A stretch of DNA of 64,000 nucleotides, taken from assembly GCF_000165675.1 (NCBI RefSeq), contig NZ_AEIZ01000020.1:1-64000 (forward strand). The letters run 5' to 3'. Positions 37,481 through 48,306 of this stretch are shown here, in pieces. Each line of letters opens with the position of its first letter. Position 1 is the first letter of the stretch. Below the pieces are notes generated by a model, which did not search any database, was not told the DNA's origin, and saw only the letters and a program-made list of their open reading frames with translations. The stretch comes from Leuconostoc fallax KCTC 3537. Lineage in GTDB: Bacteria; Bacillota; Bacilli; Lactobacillales; Lactobacillaceae. A program made the position numbers and the translations under genes.

Positions 37481-37867
37481 TTAAACACGACGACGCTTTG
37501 GTGGACGTGAACCGTTGTGTGGTACTGGGGTAACATCTTTAATTGATGTCACTTCCAAGCCTGCAGCTGCCAAAGCGCGAATAGCTGATTCACGACCTGA
37601 ACCAGGTCCTTTAACAGTTACCGCAACAGTGCGCATGTTTTGTTCCATGGCACTTTTAGCTGCTGCTTCAGCAGCTAATTGAGCTGCGAACGGTGTTGAC
37701 TTACGACTTCCTTTGAAGCCAAGTGCACCGGCTGATGACCAAGAAACTGCGTTACCTTGAACATCTGTAATCATGATGATGGTGTTATTAAACGTTGAAT
37801 GGATGTGAGCCACACCAGTTTCAATATTCTTTTTCACACGGCGCTTACGCGTTGTACGACCTGCCAT
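37481..37867 (-). CDS. rpsK: 30S ribosomal protein S11
   Basis: A 128-aa small-subunit protein of the platform. Contains [43 protein letters not shown] and the C-terminal [16 protein letters not shown]. Uncommonly, 171 non-coding bases separate it from the upstream rpsM, so it may have its own promoter or a structured leader. Confidence 0.97.
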   Translation of the reverse strand: MAGRTTRKRRVKKNIETGVAHIHSTFNNTIIMITDVQGNAVSWSSAGALGFKGSRKSTPFAAQLAAEAAAKSAMEQNMRTVAVTVKGPGSGRESAIRALAAAGLEVTSIKDVTPVPHNGSRPPKRRRV

Positions 37868-38038
37868 CTATCTGCCTCCTTTTCAATACTTTATCTATAA
37901 TTTCTCGGATTATACTTTATATAATCAACAATACGTAACTAATGGTTACGATAATCATTTGCAGTATCGGTGAGGATGACTGCAGAAAAAGGTCATTATA
38001 TTTATGTAAGAATAGTTTCCTATCCTATTAAAAAATAA
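37868..38038 (-). other. 171-base structured spacer between rpsM and rpsK
   Basis: No reading frame with a ribosome site. Three inverted repeats are visible: GATTATA-CTTTA-TATAATC (about 37907-37926), CGTAAC-TAATG-GTTACG (about 37935-37951) and TGCAGT-...-ACTGCA (about 37961-37985). On the minus strand a perfect TATAAT lies in the first arm, with a weak TTACGT 18 bases upstream. It could be an internal promoter, an r-protein binding leader or both; the function is inferred. Confidence 0.55.
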
Positions 38039-38410
38039 TTACTTCTTCTTACCAGCAATTGCTTTAGCTGGGCCTTTACGTGTACGGGCATTATTTTTCG
38101 TGTTTTGTCCACGAACTGGTAAGCCCTTACGATGACGAATGCCACGGTAAGCAGCGATTTCTTGCAATCCCTTGATATCAAGTGATATCTTACGACGCAA
38201 ATCACCTTCCAATTGTAAGTTCAATTGGTCCACAGCTGCACGGATAGCATCTTCTTGATCAGAAGTTAAATCACGTACACGAACATCTTCAGAAACTTTT
38301 GCTTCTGTTAAGACCTTCTGTGCTGTAGTATTACCGATTCCGTAAATGTAAGTTAAGCCAATGACAATACGCTTGTCACGTGGCAAATCTATACCTGCAA
38401 TACGAGCCAT
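38039..38410 (-). CDS. rpsM: 30S ribosomal protein S13
   Basis: A 123-aa head protein that contacts the 50S subunit and P-site tRNA. Begins [21 protein letters not shown], with the helix-turn [10 protein letters not shown] and the C-terminal [19 protein letters not shown] tail that reaches tRNA. Preceded by rpmJ, followed by the unusual 171-base spacer before rpsK. Confidence 0.97.
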   Translation of the reverse strand: MARIAGIDLPRDKRIVIGLTYIYGIGNTTAQKVLTEAKVSEDVRVRDLTSDQEDAIRAAVDQLNLQLEGDLRRKISLDIKGLQEIAAYRGIRHRKGLPVRGQNTKNNARTRKGPAKAIAGKKK

Positions 38411-38466
38411 AACAATTTACCTCCTTATAGTATGTAATTAAGGCTAAACCTTAATTGATTTTATTT

Positions 38467-38586
38467 TTACTTGCCTGCACGTTGCTTATGCTTAGGGTTA
38501 GCTGAGCAAATAATCATTGTGCGACCATTACGCTTGATAACACGACAAGCATCACACATCTTTTTAACTGATGGACGTACTTTCAT
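38467..38586 (-). CDS. rpmJ: 50S ribosomal protein L36
   Basis: A 39-aa zinc-ribbon ribosomal protein. The sequence starts [19 protein letters not shown] and has three cysteines plus a histidine (C11, C14, C27, H32), the zinc-binding C+ form. An AGGAGGAAT ribosome site precedes it. It lies between infA and rpsM, its usual place. Confidence 0.95.
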   Translation of the reverse strand: MKVRPSVKKMCDACRVIKRNGRTMIICSANPKHKQRAGK

Positions 38587-38627
38587 AATCTATTCCTCCT
38601 ATTCGGTTAACTGATTATTTCAATCGC

Positions 38628-38843
38628 CTATTTGAAACGATACGTAATACGACCCTTCGTTAAGTCGTAAGGTGACATTTCAACAGTAACACGATCTCCT
38701 GGCAATATTCGGATAAAATTCTTACGAATCTTACCAGATACATGCGCCAAAATAACCGCACCATTTTCAAGTTGTACTTGGAACATTGCATTAGGTAATG
38801 TTTCTTTTACTTTACCTTCAATTTCGATGACATCATTGGCCAC
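38628..38843 (-). CDS. infA: Translation initiation factor IF-1
   Basis: A 71-aa OB-fold protein that fills the A site during initiation. Begins [20 protein letters not shown] and contains [20 protein letters not shown]. Located between adk and rpmJ. No map gene separates adk and infA. Confidence 0.97.
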   Translation of the reverse strand: MANDVIEIEGKVKETLPNAMFQVQLENGAVILAHVSGKIRKNFIRILPGDRVTVEMSPYDLTKGRITYRFK

Positions 38844-38949
38844 GCACTTAACCTCCTGTGCTTCATGTTATATCAAATGACAGTGTCCAACTAGCATATT
38901 CTACCAGAAAAAACAATGATATTCAATATTTTTAGTGTTTAGAAATGAA

Positions 38950-39513
38950 TTAATCCAAACTATCTAAAACTTTTTTCACATCATGATACACGTCGTTAAC
39001 TTCGCGACCACCATTAATTGCATGTAACACACCTGACTTTTGATAATAATCTACCAAAGGCAAGTTTGCTGCTTTATTAACAGCTAAGCGATTGTCAATT
39101 ACTTCTGGTGTATCGTCTTCACGTCCACGTCCAAGTAATCTTTCACGCAAAATATCATCAGAAACTTCGAAATAAATAGTTGCCGAAATTTTCTTGCCGT
39201 TTTCAGCTAAATATTGATCTAAGAAAATTGCTTGTGCTTCATTTCTAGGATAACCATCTAGCATAAAGCCGGCTTCGACATCATCTTTTTCTAATCGATC
39301 AGCAACCATTGCATTAGTAATTTCATCTGGAACTAAATCACCTGCGTCCATAAAAGCTCTTGCTTTTTGGCCAAGATCAGTGTCATTTGCCAAGTTAGCA
39401 CGGAAAATATCGCCCGTACTAATATGAACAAGTGGATAGTCCTTTACTATAAGATCTGCTTCAGTACCTTTACCGGCACCTGGCAAACCCAATAAAATCA
39501 AATTTTTAGCCAT
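38950..39513 (-). CDS. adk: Adenylate kinase, short-LID form
   Basis: Interconverts ATP plus AMP with 2 ADP. Walker [15 protein letters not shown]-binding [10 protein letters not shown] and [10 protein letters not shown], catalytic [16 protein letters not shown]. At 187 aa it is about 30 residues shorter than usual Firmicutes adenylate kinases, and the LID lacks the four-cysteine zinc site. The residue after KGT is Glu where Gln is normal. Overlaps the secY 3' end by eight bases, so translation is coupled. Confidence 0.95.
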   Translation of the reverse strand: MAKNLILLGLPGAGKGTEADLIVKDYPLVHISTGDIFRANLANDTDLGQKARAFMDAGDLVPDEITNAMVADRLEKDDVEAGFMLDGYPRNEAQAIFLDQYLAENGKKISATIYFEVSDDILRERLLGRGREDDTPEVIDNRLAVNKAANLPLVDYYQKSGVLHAINGGREVNDVYHDVKKVLDSLD

Positions 39514-40840
39514 TAGTTGCCTCCCGAGCTGCTAATTGTTCCTTTTTAATAAATCCAATATAATTACGCTTTTGCATTAATCCATCGATTTGACGAATCA
39601 AATCTAGTGCAACACCAATAGTAATCAGTAAGCTAGTACCACCTAATCCAATGCGTTCGTTTAGCCCCCAAATATCTCCAGCGATTAATGGCACTAATGC
39701 TACGAATCCCAAGAACAAAGAACCAACAAAACTCAAATTAAGTAGTAATTGCGAAACAAAGGCTTTTGTTTCTTTTCCGGGGCGAATACTTACAATATAA
39801 GCACCCTGCTTCTGTAAATTATCAGATAGCTTTTCAGGATTAACTTGAACAAAGGCATAAAAATAAGTAAAGACGATAATTAGAACAGTATATAATATAG
39901 CACCTGGTACAGTTGTCATACTAAACAACTGTTGCATCACTTGATACCATCCTGCCGAACTGTATTTATCCTGGAAAGCAAATAAGACGGTTTGTGGTGT
40001 TGAAATAAATGATGATGCAAAGATAACCGGTATCACACCAGATACATTGACCTTCAGTGGCAAATAGGCTTCACTCCCATATGCTGCTGCTGATCGCGTA
40101 TACTGCATCTGTAATCGGCGAGTGGCTTCATAGAACCATGTCACAATTGCAATGACTAAGACAATCGCAATGAGTAACACAATCATAAACACCCAACCGT
40201 TTACTTTTTCATTTGCACTGGCTTCTAATATATTCTCCTTAAAGAGCTCATATAAGCCAGATGGTACTTGTGAAATAATACCTGCAAAAATGACCATGGA
40301 AACACCGTTTCCTAATCCTTTTTCAGTAATCATTTCGCCAAGCCAAACTGCAAACATTGTTCCAATTGTCATTACTGATCCAATAATCACAAATGAACTC
40401 AAACTATTAGTTTGACTCACCAATCCGTATGCTGACAGTGAATTAAATCCAGCTGTTATACCTACAGATTGGACAAAAGCAAGTACAAGGGTCAACCATC
40501 GTGTGGCGTTGTTCAACTTTCGTCTTCCAACTTCACCTTGCTTACTCCATTCCACAAAGCGAGGCACGATATCTAATTGCAAAAGTTGCACAACAATTTG
40601 TGCCGTCACGTATGGTGAAACACCCATTGCAAACAACGAGTAATTCATCAAGCCGCCACCAGAGAATATGTTTAATATATTCATTAACCCAGAATTGGCC
40701 ATATTCGTCAAAGCAGCAGGATCAACACCAGGAACTGTAATATGTGTCCCTATTCTGTAGACAAACAGAATCAAAAATGTCCATCCCAACTTCTTTCGAA
40801 TATCTTTCTCACGTACTGCATTAAATAACGTGCTAAGCAT
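39506..40840 (-). CDS. secY: Preprotein translocase subunit SecY
   Basis: The 444-aa channel of the general secretion pathway, with about ten membrane helices. The N-terminal [21 protein letters not shown], the plug region [23 protein letters not shown] and the cytosolic loop [10 protein letters not shown] are characteristic. Overlaps rplO by one base upstream and adk by eight bases downstream. Confidence 0.97.
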   Translation of the reverse strand: MLSTLFNAVREKDIRKKLGWTFLILFVYRIGTHITVPGVDPAALTNMANSGLMNILNIFSGGGLMNYSLFAMGVSPYVTAQIVVQLLQLDIVPRFVEWSKQGEVGRRKLNNATRWLTLVLAFVQSVGITAGFNSLSAYGLVSQTNSLSSFVIIGSVMTIGTMFAVWLGEMITEKGLGNGVSMVIFAGIISQVPSGLYELFKENILEASANEKVNGWVFMIVLLIAIVLVIAIVTWFYEATRRLQMQYTRSAAAYGSEAYLPLKVNVSGVIPVIFASSFISTPQTVLFAFQDKYSSAGWYQVMQQLFSMTTVPGAILYTVLIIVFTYFYAFVQVNPEKLSDNLQKQGAYIVSIRPGKETKAFVSQLLLNLSFVGSLFLGFVALVPLIAGDIWGLNERIGLGGTSLLITIGVALDLIRQIDGLMQKRNYIGFIKKEQLAAREATNG

Positions 40841-41274
40841 TAAATCACCTCAGTAGAACCACCGGCTTGTTCAATTGCAGCAACTGCGGCAGCTGAGAAC
40901 TTATGTGCTTTAACTGTTAACTTCTTTTCAAGTTGACCAACAGCAAGAATTTTAACACCTGACTTTTGGTTTTTAACAATACCGTTTTCAATCAAAAGTG
41001 TTGGTGTTACTTCATCACCATCATTAAAGCTGTTTAACTTGTCCAAATTAACAACTGCGTATTCTTTACGTGAAATATTTGTAAATCCACGCTTTGGAAT
41101 ACGACGGTACAAAGGCATTTGACCACCTTCAAATCCCAAACGTGTCTTACCACGAGCCTTTTGACCCTTTTGACCACGTCCGGCTGTTTTACCGTTACCA
41201 GATGATGTACCACGGCCAACACGGTTACGTACTTGACGTGAACCTTCAGCTGGTTGTAATTCATTCAACTTCAT
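40840..41274 (-). CDS. rplO: 50S ribosomal protein L15
   Basis: A 144-aa protein of the large subunit interior. N-terminal extension [20 protein letters not shown] inserts into 23S r[21 protein letters not shown] is the family signature. Lies between rpmD and secY, overlapping secY by one base. Confidence 0.97.
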   Translation of the reverse strand: MKLNELQPAEGSRQVRNRVGRGTSSGNGKTAGRGQKGQKARGKTRLGFEGGQMPLYRRIPKRGFTNISRKEYAVVNLDKLNSFNDGDEVTPTLLIENGIVKNQKSGVKILAVGQLEKKLTVKAHKFSAAAVAAIEQAGGSTEVI

Positions 41275-41315
41275 TTTCGGTACCTCCTATTTTAGTGAGT
41301 AACTTTTTAGTTAAA

Positions 41316-41498
41316 TTATTTAACTTCTTCAACGTTAACTAAGTGTGCAATATGGAAAATTGCACCACGAGTAGCTTCGTTATTAGGCTTCACCACTGAA
41401 CTATTAACGCGACCTAAGCCAAGTGACTTAACAATCGCACGTTGCTTAGGTAAGCGATGAGCCGCACTTCTGATCAAAGTGATTTTTAAATCAGCCAT
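41316..41498 (-). CDS. rpmD: 50S ribosomal protein L30
   Basis: A 60-aa protein beginning [21 protein letters not shown] and carrying the [10 protein letters not shown] motif. A few residues of N-terminal and C-terminal tail vary from relatives. Lies between rpsE and rplO in the spc operon. Confidence 0.96.
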   Translation of the reverse strand: MADLKITLIRSAAHRLPKQRAIVKSLGLGRVNSSVVKPNNEATRGAIFHIAHLVNVEEVK

Positions 41499-41509
41499 AT
41501 TATCGCTCC

Positions 41510-42016
41510 TTATTCAGCTAAGTGTTCCAAAGAAACACCACGCAACTTTGCTACTTCTTCAGCATCTTTCAAGCTAATCAAAGCATCGAAAGTTGCACGA
41601 ACAACGTTAACAGGAGTTGCTGAACCCAATGACTTGGCAGTCACATCAGCAATACCTGCAAGTTCCATTACGGCACGTGCTGCACCACCGGCAGCAACAC
41701 CAGAACCTTCTTCGGCGGGCTTAACCAAAATCTTACCGCCGCCCCATTCACCAAGTACTTCATGAGGAATAGTTGTCTGAACTGTTGGAACAGTAATCAA
41801 CTTACGCTTAGCATCTTCAACAGCTTTACGGATTGCTTCAGGTACTTCTTGTGCTTTACCAGTACCAAATCCAACGTGTCCATCCTTGTCACCAACAACT
41901 ACCAAGGCAGCAAAACGCAAACGACGTCCACCCTTGACAACTTTTGTAACACGGTTAATAGCAACAACGTTTTCTTCTAATTCACCAAGTGACTTAGGAT
42001 TAACGAATTCAACCAT
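41510..42016 (-). CDS. rpsE: 30S ribosomal protein S5
   Basis: A 168-aa protein of the decoding-centre side, involved in accuracy. The double-stranded-RNA-binding [20 protein letters not shown] and [17 protein letters not shown] are present, as is the [15 protein letters not shown] helix. Located 11 bases before rpmD. Confidence 0.97.
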   Translation of the reverse strand: MVEFVNPKSLGELEENVVAINRVTKVVKGGRRLRFAALVVVGDKDGHVGFGTGKAQEVPEAIRKAVEDAKRKLITVPTVQTTIPHEVLGEWGGGKILVKPAEEGSGVAAGGAARAVMELAGIADVTAKSLGSATPVNVVRATFDALISLKDAEEVAKLRGVSLEHLAE

Positions 42017-42034
42017 TATTTATTCCTCCTTTCT

Positions 42035-42391
42035 TTAGAACTTCAACCCGTTTTCACGAGCTGCTTCGGCCAAAGCCTGAACACGACCGTGATATAAATA
42101 TCCACCACGATCAAAGATAACATCGCTGATACCCTTTTCTTGACCGCGTTGTGCAATCAAAGTACCAACTTTTGTTGCTTGTTCTGTTTTTGAACCACTT
42201 GAAACTTCTGTGTCAAGTGTTGAGGCACTTGCTAGCGTTACACCCGCTACGTCATCAATTAATTGCGCGTAGATGTTTGTATTAGAACGGAAAACGTTCA
42301 AACGGGGGCGCTCAGCAGTACCAGAAACCTTTCCACGAACGCGCTTATGGCGCTTTGCGCGGAGCTTATTCTTATCTGGTTTTGAAATCAT
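42035..42391 (-). CDS. rplR: 50S ribosomal protein L18
   Basis: A 118-aa protein that binds 5S rRNA. Contains [18 protein letters not shown] and the C-terminal [20 protein letters not shown]. The start at 42391 has a weak AGG-type ribosome site. It follows rplF after about 90 bases. Confidence 0.97.
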   Translation of the reverse strand: MISKPDKNKLRAKRHKRVRGKVSGTAERPRLNVFRSNTNIYAQLIDDVAGVTLASASTLDTEVSSGSKTEQATKVGTLIAQRGQEKGISDVIFDRGGYLYHGRVQALAEAARENGLKF

Positions 42392-42480
42392 AGCTGTGCT
42401 TTCCTTTTCTTAAAGACTAATATATAGCCGATTATTATTTAATCAATAAATGAATGCGTTAGGCACATAAGTAAAATAAA

Positions 42481-43017
42481 TTACTTACCTGTCTTACCTT
42501 CCTTACGACGAACAACTTCGTTTTCGTAACGAATTCCCTTACCCTTATAAGGTTCAGGTGCACGAACAGCGCGAATTTCTGCGGCAAGATCACCAACACG
42601 TTGCTTGCTGATACCTGAAACAATAACAGTTAATGAATCTGGCACTTCAACAGTCAAATCTTCACGATTTTCGAATTCCACAGGATGTGAATAGCCAACG
42701 TTCAAAACAAGCTTGTCGCCTTGTTTTGAAGCACGATATCCAACACCAACTAGCTTCAAAGTCTTTTTGAATCCAGTTGAAACACCTTCAACCATGTTAT
42801 GAACGTTTGCACGAGTTGTACCGTGCAAAGCTTTTGTACGGTTGTCATCGCTTGAACGAGTAAAGATAGCTTCTGTTTCTTCAACTTTTAAAGTAATTGC
42901 TGAAGAAATTTCGCGTGATAATTCGCCCTTAGGGCCTTTAACAGTAACAGTTGCACCATTTTGTGTAATTTCTACATTTTCAGGGATAGCAACTGCCTTA
43001 TTTCCAATACGGCTCAT
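42481..43017 (-). CDS. rplF: 50S ribosomal protein L6
   Basis: A 178-aa protein near the sarcin-ricin loop. Begins [17 protein letters not shown] and ends with the [22 protein letters not shown] signature. Located between rpsH and rplR. Confidence 0.97.
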   Translation of the reverse strand: MSRIGNKAVAIPENVEITQNGATVTVKGPKGELSREISSAITLKVEETEAIFTRSSDDNRTKALHGTTRANVHNMVEGVSTGFKKTLKLVGVGYRASKQGDKLVLNVGYSHPVEFENREDLTVEVPDSLTVIVSGISKQRVGDLAAEIRAVRAPEPYKGKGIRYENEVVRRKEGKTGK

Positions 43018-43041
43018 GGTAAGTCTCCTTTCTTAGATGTA

Positions 43042-43440
43042 TTACCAAACGTAGGCGATAACTTCGCCACCAATTTGCTTTTGACGAGCTTCCTTATCAG
43101 TGATAACACCTTCTGATGTTGAAATAATTGCAACACCCAAGCCATTTAACACTTTTGGAAGTTCTTCAGCCTTGGCATATTTACGTAAGCCAGGCTTTGA
43201 TACACGCTTAATACCTGTGATAACACGCTGACGGTCTTCGCCGTACTTCAAGAATACACGGATAACACCTTGCTTATTGTCATCGATATATTCAATATCA
43301 CGAACGAAACCTTCAGACTTCAAGATTTCAGCAATGCTCTTCTTAATTTTTGATGCAGGAGCTTCAACAACTTCGTGATGCGCCAAATTGGCGTTACGAA
43401 CACGTGTCAAAAAATCTGCAATCGGATCAGTCATAGACAT
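43042..43440 (-). CDS. rpsH: 30S ribosomal protein S8
   Basis: A 132-aa assembly protein that binds 16S rRNA helix 21 and, in E. coli, represses the spc mRNA. Begins [19 protein letters not shown] and ends [19 protein letters not shown] second ATG (43434) is possible; AAGGAGG lies 10 bases from the first. Usually rpsN precedes it, but here there is only a 137-base structured spacer. Confidence 0.97.
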   Translation of the reverse strand: MSMTDPIADFLTRVRNANLAHHEVVEAPASKIKKSIAEILKSEGFVRDIEYIDDNKQGVIRVFLKYGEDRQRVITGIKRVSKPGLRKYAKAEELPKVLNGLGVAIISTSEGVITDKEARQKQIGGEVIAYVW

Positions 43441-43577
43441 CTATCGATATCCTCCTTCATATTTTTAAGCGAGCCGCACATTACGACCCGCTTTTAACTA
43501 TGAGAGAATAATTATTACTCTAACATAGTTAAAAACGCATCGCTCTATAGAGCTTCACTGCGTTTTTAAACTAATTA
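43441..43577 (-). other. 137-base hairpin-rich spacer in the normal position of rpsN
   Basis: No frame for S14 is present. Three hairpins follow one another: AAAAACGCA / TGCGTTTTT (43531-43567) with an inner palindrome GCTCTATAGAGC; AACTATG / CATAGTT (about 43497-43530) with a near-palindromic interior; and AAGCG / CGCTT (about 43468-43494). The first resembles a rho-independent terminator in the minus direction. The rpsH ribosome site AAGGAGG follows. Role inferred: attenuation or r-protein feedback. Confidence 0.65.
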
Positions 43578-44120
43578 TTACTTAGTAAATGGCATACCTA
43601 ATTGTGACAACAATGCACGACCTTCTTCGTCGTTTTGAGCTGTTGTAACAATAACGATATCCAAACCACGAACACGATTAACTTGATCATAATCGATTTC
43701 TGGGAAAATCAATTGTTCGCGAATACCTAATGTGTAATTTCCACGACCATCAAAAGCTTTTGATGATACACCACGGAAATCACGAACACGTGGTAATGAA
43801 ACATTAATTAACTTATCCAAGAACTCAAACATACGCTCACCACGTAATGTTACCTTGGTTCCGATTGACATACCTTCACGCAAACGGAAACCAGCGATTG
43901 ACTTCTTGGCTTTTGTGATAACTGGCTTTTGACCAGAAATCAACTTCAATTCTTCAACCGCTTCATCTAAGTTCTTTGAGTTTGAAACAGCATCACCAAC
44001 ACCCATGTTCAAAACAATTTTATCAATTTTTGGAACTTGCATTGATGATGTGAAATCAAACTTTTTGATTAAAGCAGGTTGAACTTCATTAACATATTTT
44101 TCTTTAAGACTGTTAGCCAT
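43578..44120 (-). CDS. rplE: 50S ribosomal protein L5
   Basis: A 180-aa protein that anchors 5S rRNA at the central protuberance. Contains [35 protein letters not shown] and the C-terminal [20 protein letters not shown]. In most Bacilli rpsN follows; here the hairpin spacer does. Confidence 0.97.
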   Translation of the reverse strand: MANSLKEKYVNEVQPALIKKFDFTSSMQVPKIDKIVLNMGVGDAVSNSKNLDEAVEELKLISGQKPVITKAKKSIAGFRLREGMSIGTKVTLRGERMFEFLDKLINVSLPRVRDFRGVSSKAFDGRGNYTLGIREQLIFPEIDYDQVNRVRGLDIVIVTTAQNDEEGRALLSQLGMPFTK

Positions 44121-44144
44121 GAAAATGATTTCACCTTTCGAATA

Positions 44145-44453
44145 TTAGCCTAATACATTACCAGACTTTTTAGCAACGCGAACTTTTTTACCATCTTCTA
44201 CTTTAAAACCAACACGAGTTGGTTCGTTAGTTGAAGGGTCAAGCAATTGCACGTTTGAAACATGGATAGGTGCTTCGATATCGATAACACCACCTTGTGG
44301 ATATTCGTTAGAAGGCTTTTGATGCTTCTTAACGATGTTCACGCCTTCGACAACGACACGGTCTTGAGAAGAAATAATTTTATTAATTACGCCTTCTTTT
44401 CCCTTATCCTTACCTGCAATGACGCGAACCTTATCACCTGTTTTTACAAACAT
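44145..44453 (-). CDS. rplX: 50S ribosomal protein L24
   Basis: A 102-aa KOW-domain assembly initiator. The start at 44453 ([21 protein letters not shown]) is chosen because GGAGG precedes it; an in-frame extension to 139 aa runs into rplN and is not protein-like. Lies between rplN and rplE. Confidence 0.96.
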   Translation of the reverse strand: MFVKTGDKVRVIAGKDKGKEGVINKIISSQDRVVVEGVNIVKKHQKPSNEYPQGGVIDIEAPIHVSNVQLLDPSTNEPTRVGFKVEDGKKVRVAKKSGNVLG

Positions 44454-44475
44454 GATTGGCTCCTCCTTGTCATTA

Positions 44476-44844
44476 TTAGAGCACTTCTGGTGCCAATGAA
44501 ACGATACGCATATAATCACTGTCACGCAATTCACGTGCAACAGGACCAAAGATACGTGTACCAACTGGTGACTTATCGTCCTTCACAATAACAGCAGCAT
44601 TTTCATCAAAATTGATGTATGAGCCATCAGTACGACGAACATCTGAAACTGTACGAACGATGACTGCCTTTACGACGTCACCCTTCTTAACATTACCACC
44701 AGGAATAGCTTGCTTAACAGTTGCAACAATCATGTCACCCACACCAGCAAACTTACGGCCTGAACCACCGAGCACTTTAATCGTCAAGATTTCACGTGCA
44801 CCGGAGTTATCGGCCACTTTTAAACGACTCTCTTGTTGAATCAT
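44476..44844 (-). CDS. rplN: 50S ribosomal protein L14
   Basis: A 122-aa protein at the subunit interface. Begins [20 protein letters not shown] and ends [20 protein letters not shown], both invariant family blocks. Between rpsQ and rplX. Confidence 0.98.
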   Translation of the reverse strand: MIQQESRLKVADNSGAREILTIKVLGGSGRKFAGVGDMIVATVKQAIPGGNVKKGDVVKAVIVRTVSDVRRTDGSYINFDENAAVIVKDDKSPVGTRIFGPVARELRDSDYMRIVSLAPEVL

Positions 44845-44893
44845 GGTTCTTCCTCCTTATTAGCAATTAATTACGACGATTGAAAAAATCGAA

Positions 44894-45160
44894 TTAAAGA
44901 ATAACTGCCTCTTCAACGATCTTTACCAAACGGAAGTGCTTAGTTGCAGACAATGGACGCGTTTCCATAATTTGAACAATATCACCCATCTTGGCTGAGT
45001 TGTTTTCATCATGAGCCTTAAACTTCTTGGTATACTTAACGCGCTTACCATAGGTAGGGTGGTTAACATAAGTATCAACAGCGACAGTAATTGTCTTGTC
45101 CATCTTATCTGAAACCACGTGACCTTGGTAAACCTTACGAGCATTACGATCTTCACTCAT
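44894..45160 (-). CDS. rpsQ: 30S ribosomal protein S17
   Basis: An 88-aa OB-fold primary 16S-binding protein. Contains [19 protein letters not shown] and the [20 protein letters not shown] signature. Between rpmC and rplN. Confidence 0.97.
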   Translation of the reverse strand: MSEDRNARKVYQGHVVSDKMDKTITVAVDTYVNHPTYGKRVKYTKKFKAHDENNSAKMGDIVQIMETRPLSATKHFRLVKIVEEAVIL

Positions 45161-45183
45161 CTTTCAGCTTTCTTCCTTTCGTC

Positions 45184-45390
45184 TTATTGTTTGGCAGTTG
45201 CCAATTCTTGTTGACGGATAACTGTTTTTACCCGTGCAATGTCCTTACGAACTTGTGCGATACGCGCCGTATTCTCTAATTGACCAGTAGCCAATTGAAA
45301 ACGTAGGTTGAATAATTCTTCCTTGAATTCGGCTTCGCGCTTTTGCAAATCCGCAAGTGACAATGACTTTAATTCACTTGCTTTAGCCAT
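45184..45390 (-). CDS. rpmC: 50S ribosomal protein L29
   Basis: A 68-aa two-helix protein at the exit tunnel. Contains [18 protein letters not shown], the family signature. Overlaps the rplP stop by one base. Confidence 0.97.
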   Translation of the reverse strand: MAKASELKSLSLADLQKREAEFKEELFNLRFQLATGQLENTARIAQVRKDIARVKTVIRQQELATAKQ

Positions 45391-45803
45391 TATTCAGCCT
45401 CCCGAGTAACAATTTTCGTACGTACAGGCAACTTGTGTTGTGCCAAACGCAAAGCTTCACGAGCTGTTGCTTCTGGAACGCCACCAACTTCAAACATGAC
45501 CTTGCCACGCTTAACTGGTTCTACCCAACCTTCGGGAGCACCCTTACCATTACCCATTCGTACACCGACACCTTTAGATGTATATGACTTGTGAGGGAAG
45601 ATTTTAATCCAAACCTTACCACCACGCTTCATATAACGTGTCATTGCAATACGAGCAGCTTCAATCTGACGATTTGTAATCCAACTTGAAGTTGTAGCTT
45701 GCAAACCATACTCACCGAATGTTACAGTCTTGCCGCCTTTAGCCTCACCACGCATGTGGCCACGGTGTACACGACGGAACTTAACACGCTTTGGTACTAA
45801 CAT
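45390..45803 (-). CDS. rplP: 50S ribosomal protein L16
   Basis: A 137-aa protein near the A-site tRNA and peptidyl-transferase centre. Contains [39 protein letters not shown] and [17 protein letters not shown]. Between rpsC and rpmC. Confidence 0.97.
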   Translation of the reverse strand: MLVPKRVKFRRVHRGHMRGEAKGGKTVTFGEYGLQATTSSWITNRQIEAARIAMTRYMKRGGKVWIKIFPHKSYTSKGVGVRMGNGKGAPEGWVEPVKRGKVMFEVGGVPEATAREALRLAQHKLPVRTKIVTREAE

Positions 45804-45817
45804 GTTTGCTTCCCTCC

Positions 45818-46495
45818 TTACTTATTAGTCTTGTTTGCCTTTTTAGGCAAGATATCACCACGGTAAATCCATGTCTTGATACCCAAGTGACCATAAGCTG
45901 TATCAGCTTCGTCCCATGAGTAATCAATATCAGCACGCAATGTGTGCAAAGGTACTGTACCTTCAGTATATTGTTCAATACGAGCAATATCTGCACCATT
46001 CAAACGTCCTGAAACCATGATCTTGATTCCCTTTGCGCCAGAACGCGTTGCACGCTGAATAGCGCCACGCATTGCACGACGGAATGCCACACGGCGTTCC
46101 AAGTCTCCGGCAACTTGTTGTCCAACCAAGTGGGCAGACAAGTCAGGCTTCTTGATTTCAACAATGTTAATAAACACGCGCTTGGCACGTCCTTTTTCAT
46201 CAACATCTGTTAACTTTGCCAACTGTGTACGAAGCTTTTCAACTTCAGATCCACCCTTACCAATAACCATTCCTGGCTTTGCAGTATGAATAGAAATATC
46301 AACACGTGACTTTGTACTACGTTCAATTTCAACGCGATCAACTGAGGCGTCAGCTAAATTCTTTTCGATAAATTTGCGAATACGCAAATCTTCGTGAAGT
46401 TGGTTAGCATAATCAGCCTTGTCAGCAAACCACTTTGCATCCCAGTCGCGAATAACGCCGACACGGAATCCAGTAGGGTTAATCTTTTGACCCAT
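45818..46495 (-). CDS. rpsC: 30S ribosomal protein S3
   Basis: A 225-aa KH-domain protein of the mRNA entry channel. Begins [20 protein letters not shown]; the KH motif is [15 protein letters not shown]; the C-terminal domain has [20 protein letters not shown]. Overlaps the rplV stop by one base. Confidence 0.98.
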   Translation of the reverse strand: MGQKINPTGFRVGVIRDWDAKWFADKADYANQLHEDLRIRKFIEKNLADASVDRVEIERSTKSRVDISIHTAKPGMVIGKGGSEVEKLRTQLAKLTDVDEKGRAKRVFINIVEIKKPDLSAHLVGQQVAGDLERRVAFRRAMRGAIQRATRSGAKGIKIMVSGRLNGADIARIEQYTEGTVPLHTLRADIDYSWDEADTAYGHLGIKTWIYRGDILPKKANKTNK

Positions 46496-46851
46496 TACTT
46501 TGCCTCCTTCTCAGCAACCACAATTGTGATGTGGCTAGTACGCTTGTTAATAGGTGAAGCTGAACCCTTGGCACGTGGACGGAAACGCTTAAGCGTTGGT
46601 CCTTCGTTAGCAAAGGCTTCCTTCACAATTAGATCTTCTCTATCAAGAGAGAAGTTGTTTTCAGCATTAGCAACTGCTGAGTTCAAAACCTTATAAATAT
46701 CTTCTGAAGACGTGTTAGGTAGGAACTGCAAAATTGCAAATGCTTCGTTAACACTCTTGCGACGAAGTGTATCAAGAACTAAGCGTGCCTTACGTGGGGC
46801 AACGCGAACAATCTTGGCTGTCGCGCGAGCTGAAGTAACTTGTTCAGCCAT
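46495..46851 (-). CDS. rplV: 50S ribosomal protein L22
   Basis: A 118-aa protein whose extended loop lines the exit tunnel and contributes to macrolide sensitivity. Contains [20 protein letters not shown] and the loop [20 protein letters not shown]. Between rpsS and rpsC. Confidence 0.97.
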   Translation of the reverse strand: MAEQVTSARATAKIVRVAPRKARLVLDTLRRKSVNEAFAILQFLPNTSSEDIYKVLNSAVANAENNFSLDREDLIVKEAFANEGPTLKRFRPRAKGSASPINKRTSHITIVVAEKEAK

Positions 46852-46869
46852 TTCTCAATTTCCTCCTTA

Positions 46870-47148
46870 TTATTTAGCGGTCTTCTTGTCGTCGTTCTTG
46901 TGACCTTTAAACGTACGAGTTGGAACAAATTCACCCAACTTATGACCAACCATATCTTCTTGTACATAAACTGGAACGTGCTTGCGACCATCATAAACGG
47001 CAATTGTAAAGCCGATAAAACTTGGGAAGATTGTTGAACGACGTGACCAAGTCTTGATCACAGACTTCTTTTCAGAGTCTTGTTGTGCGTCAATCTTCTT
47101 AAGCAAGTGTGGGTCCGCAAATGGTCCCTTTTTTAAACTACGAGCCAT
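46870..47148 (-). CDS. rpsS: 30S ribosomal protein S19
   Basis: A 92-aa head protein that contacts the 50S subunit. [19 protein letters not shown], then [24 protein letters not shown]-type core (blocks WSRRSTIFP and [16 protein letters not shown]). Between rplB and rplV. Confidence 0.97.
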   Translation of the reverse strand: MARSLKKGPFADPHLLKKIDAQQDSEKKSVIKTWSRRSTIFPSFIGFTIAVYDGRKHVPVYVQEDMVGHKLGEFVPTRTFKGHKNDDKKTAK

Positions 47149-47163
47149 TATTTGTCTCCTTCC

Positions 47164-47997
47164 TTACTTGCCTTTACGGCCGCGAACAATTAGCTTTGAA
47201 GACTGCTTCTTAACGTTACGAGTCTTCTTACCTGCTGTTTTCTTACCCCATGGGCTCATTGGACTTGGACGACCGACAGGCGCCTTACCTTCACCACCAC
47301 CATGTGGGTGATCGTTAGGGTTCATAACTGATCCACGTACGTGTGGACGCTTACCACGCCAACGGTTACGACCAGCTTTACCCCAGTTAACCAATGAATG
47401 TTCTGCATTACCAACTTCACCAATTGTTGCACGGTTTGTTGCCAATACCATACGAACTTCACCTGAAGTCAAACGTACAATCACATACTTACCATCTTTA
47501 CCCAAAATTTGAGCAGATGTTCCAGCTGAACGTGCCAACTGTCCACCTTTACCAGGCTTCAATTCAATATTGTGAATTAAAGTACCTTCAGGGATGTTAG
47601 CTAATGGCAAGGCATTACCAATCTTAATATCGGCATCAGAACCAGATTGGATTTTTGCACCAACCTTAAGTCCCTTAGGCGCCAAGATATATGACTTAAC
47701 ACCATCTTCATATACTAACAAAGCGATGTTTGCTGTACGATTTGGATCATATTCGATTGCCTTAACCGTAGCAGTCTTGTCATCCTTAATACGTTTGAAA
47801 TCAACCAAACGATAAGCTTGTTTATGTCCACCAGCGTGATGACGTACTGTCATACGACCAGATGCGTTACGTGCGCCAGTTTTTGATTTTTTGGCCAACA
47901 AACTCTTTTCCGGTACACTCTTTGTGATTTCAGCGAAATCCAAAGATGTCATATTACGACGACCGTTTGAGGTTGGCTTGTATTTCTTGATAGCCAA
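47164..47997 (-). CDS. rplB: 50S ribosomal protein L2
   Basis: A 277-aa protein close to the peptidyl-transferase centre. Contains [38 protein letters not shown] and the key [18 protein letters not shown] loop with the functionally important histidine. Between rplW and rpsS. Confidence 0.98.
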   Translation of the reverse strand: MAIKKYKPTSNGRRNMTSLDFAEITKSVPEKSLLAKKSKTGARNASGRMTVRHHAGGHKQAYRLVDFKRIKDDKTATVKAIEYDPNRTANIALLVYEDGVKSYILAPKGLKVGAKIQSGSDADIKIGNALPLANIPEGTLIHNIELKPGKGGQLARSAGTSAQILGKDGKYVIVRLTSGEVRMVLATNRATIGEVGNAEHSLVNWGKAGRNRWRGKRPHVRGSVMNPNDHPHGGGEGKAPVGRPSPMSPWGKKTAGKKTRNVKKQSSKLIVRGRKGK

Positions 47998-48018
47998 TGT
48001 CTTTTCCTCCTTTTAAGA

Positions 48019-48306
48019 TTAACCTTCGTTAAAGATTTGAATATCTTTTGAATCTTGTGACAACGTTACCGTTGCTTTCTTCATCTTACGTGTGTAACCA
48101 ACATAACGTCCTTGGCGCTTCTTCTTGCCGCGTACGTTTGCTGTATTCAAACGTGAAATTTGTACATCGAAAATTGATTCGATAGCCTGCTTAATTTGAG
48201 GCTTTGTAGCGCGCACATCAACTTCGAAGACATAGCGCTTGTTTTCTGTTTGCGCCATTGAAGCTTCGGTGATGATTGGGCGACGGATAATATCGCGTGC
48301 ATCCAT
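48019..48306 (-). CDS. rplW: 50S ribosomal protein L23
   Basis: A 95-aa exit-tunnel protein and docking site for trigger factor and SRP. Contains [12 protein letters not shown] and [20 protein letters not shown]. Overlaps the rplD stop by one base. Confidence 0.97.
   Translation of the reverse strand: MDARDIIRRPIITEASMAQTENKRYVFEVDVRATKPQIKQAIESIFDVQISRLNTANVRGKKKRQGRYVGYTRKMKKATVTLSQDSKDIQIFNEG

Noticed and set aside
44454-44564. N-terminal extension of rplX
   Set aside because: It runs through the rplN 3' end and lacks the L24 start; the ATG at 44453 has its own GGAGG site.
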